DNA from: a virus
Strand: one strand, 5' to 3'
Virus record (IMG/VR): IMGVR_UViG_3300046535_001092
Location: 1-64,000 of that record
Length of the DNA: 64,000 bases
Position 1 is the stretch's first letter. The number at the start of each line of letters is the position of its first letter. This document shows positions 63,197-64,000 of this stretch, piece by piece. The notes below the pieces were generated by a model. It ran no database searches and was not told the DNA's origin. It worked only from the letters and a program-made list of their open reading frames with translations. Made by a program: the position numbers and the translations under genes.

Positions 63197-63868
63197 TTAC
63201 TTACGCTCGGTGATGAACTTGATTAGGGTGTCCTGGGGGATTCCTGCAGACATCGAGCAGAACCCTTGATACTCAATAGGCACACCGAAGGGGTTACTGA
63301 TTCTGCAGAACCCTCCAGTAATCATACCCACCAACTCACCTCTCTGATTAAGAACAGGTGCCCCACTATTTCCATTAGCAGATGCGAGGTTAAGGATCAT
63401 GCGACCTCCAGGCCAGTTGGTTGCCTGGAAGCCGATATGGGCAATAGTGCCTGGGGTAAAGATGAGTTCGCTGAAGAATAGAGGGAAGCCTAGGACATAG
63501 ACTGAGTCTCCCTGCTTAACCTTCTTATCTGCTAGCTCAAGACGAGGAGTAGACTTCCCACCCTTGAACATCGCTATGTCTTTAGGAATATTAGCTACAA
63601 TAACCTGTGCTGGAACCCCACCTATCTTATAGCCGTCCATAAGGACAACTGAGGGGGCCTCCTCGGTGGTTACACAGTGTCCCGCACTCATCCAGACAAT
63701 CTCTCCCTGTGATACGGTGGAGTAGGCTGTACACATAGCTTGTAGTTCGCCCATATCGTTGAACCTCTCTAGGAGAGCAACAGACTCTGAGGGCTGTCCT
63801 GCTGAAAGATTAAGGGGCTGAAGGGCAAGGGCAATTCCAAGGAGCAGGGAGAAGAGTCTGAACTTCAA
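63197..63868 (-). CDS. exported trypsin-like serine protease
   Basis: 223 aa, TTG start 5 nt after AGGAGG. Signal peptide (KFRLFSLLLGIALALQPL, cleavage near SAG). Catalytic triad readable: His64 in SAGHC, Asp97 in PKDIAMF, Ser168 in NGNSGAPV. It is a small chymotrypsin/HtrA-fold protease without a PDZ domain. A secreted protease on a phage is unusual; a second (matrixin) is at 50628-51761. Confidence 0.85.
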   Translation of the reverse strand: MKFRLFSLLLGIALALQPLNLSAGQPSESVALLERFNDMGELQAMCTAYSTVSQGEIVWMSAGHCVTTEEAPSVVLMDGYKIGGVPAQVIVANIPKDIAMFKGGKSTPRLELADKKVKQGDSVYVLGFPLFFSELIFTPGTIAHIGFQATNWPGGRMILNLASANGNSGAPVLNQRGELVGMITGGFCRISNPFGVPIEYQGFCSMSAGIPQDTLIKFITERK

Positions 63869-63890
63869 GGGGGCCTCCTTTCAGGAGGTG

Positions 63891-64000
63891 TCAACTGGCT
63901 GGGGGAACGCTTGTCGAGGGGGATCGCTTCTTTCTGGGCTTAGTTAGATTGAATGGGGTAACGGACTTAATCATAGCCCGAGGAATGAAGGTACGGCCAC
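63891..64000 (-). CDS. partial gene, C-terminal end
   Basis: Open frame entering from beyond the window edge. 35 visible residues (RTFIPRAMIKSVTPFNLT then a basic KPRKKRSPS tail) end at TGA 63891. Likely the gene upstream of the serine protease. Unknown. Confidence 0.45.
   Translation of the reverse strand, partial: GRTFIPRAMIKSVTPFNLTKPRKKRSPSTSVPPAS

Noticed and set aside
1-64000. CRISPR array
   Set aside because: No regularly spaced repeat series of the right length was seen; the only short regular repeats are the AACGGACAC words and the two operators.
1-64000. Integrase or lysogeny module
   Set aside because: No tyrosine or serine recombinase motif or CI-like repressor was recognised, so temperate life is not supported.

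Overview
The window looks like one contiguous piece of a double-stranded DNA tailed bacteriophage (Caudoviricetes), from an uncultured source or at least one I cannot name. It carries a large terminase, portal, scaffold and major capsid protein, a phage-type family A DNA polymerase and dozens of very small overlapping genes. The bacterial host cannot be told from the sequence. Shine-Dalgarno sites are strong, and promoters have TTGAC-type -35 boxes with a TGnTAnnnT extended -10. The COOH.NH2-ligase genes resemble those of phiEco32-like podoviruses and no tape-measure gene is in view, so a podovirus-like virion is possible but unproven. No integrase or lysogeny repressor was recognised.

Layout. 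(1) 29-14529, minus strand: the virion operon, read from a promoter at 14605-14633: small protein, candidate TerS, TerL, portal, FmdB-like zinc ribbon, HU-like protein, unknown, scaffold. It is interrupted by a plus-strand HNH endonuclease with its own promoter. The major capsid gene then has its own promoter (7521-7549), a roughly 440-nt highly structured leader RNA and its own terminator (6061-6095). A run of decoration or fibre-like structural proteins and a LamG protein follow. (2) About 14690-16780: a GC-rich island with iteron-like AACGGACAC repeats, two unrecognised genes, a strong promoter and a strong terminator. (3) 16831-44980, plus strand: a long early region of about 100 tightly overlapped small genes (zinc-binding knuckles, single-span membrane peptides, several paralogous families) punctuated by structured intergenic RNA elements closed by long stems, and two tRNAs. 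At its centre is a COOH.NH2 ligase / amidoligase / class II glutamine amidotransferase / ATP-grasp cluster (33868-38276). (4) 44981-45373: a regulatory region with two identical 16-bp operators and a promoter. (5) 45374-63135, plus strand: replication, recombination and nucleotide metabolism (two RecA-like ATPases, Cas4/RecB-like nuclease, Hjc-like resolvase, uracil-DNA glycosylase-DNA polymerase fusion, Dam-like methyltransferase, MazG, dATP/dGTP diphosphohydrolase-like protein, two deoxyribosyltransferase-like proteins). Mixed in are two exported proteins (one a matrixin-type metalloprotease), a glycoside-hydrolase-like protein and a truncated paralogue of the phage's own major capsid protein. 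(6) 63140-64000: a bidirectional terminator, then minus-strand genes for an exported trypsin-like protease and a partial protein running off the window.

Most notable: the half-length capsid paralogue in the early operon, the large structured RNA in front of the capsid gene, the family of stem-closed intergenic RNA elements, the peptide-ligase-like cluster, the glycosylase-polymerase fusion and the GC-rich island. All functional calls rest on motif reading by eye; no database search was run.
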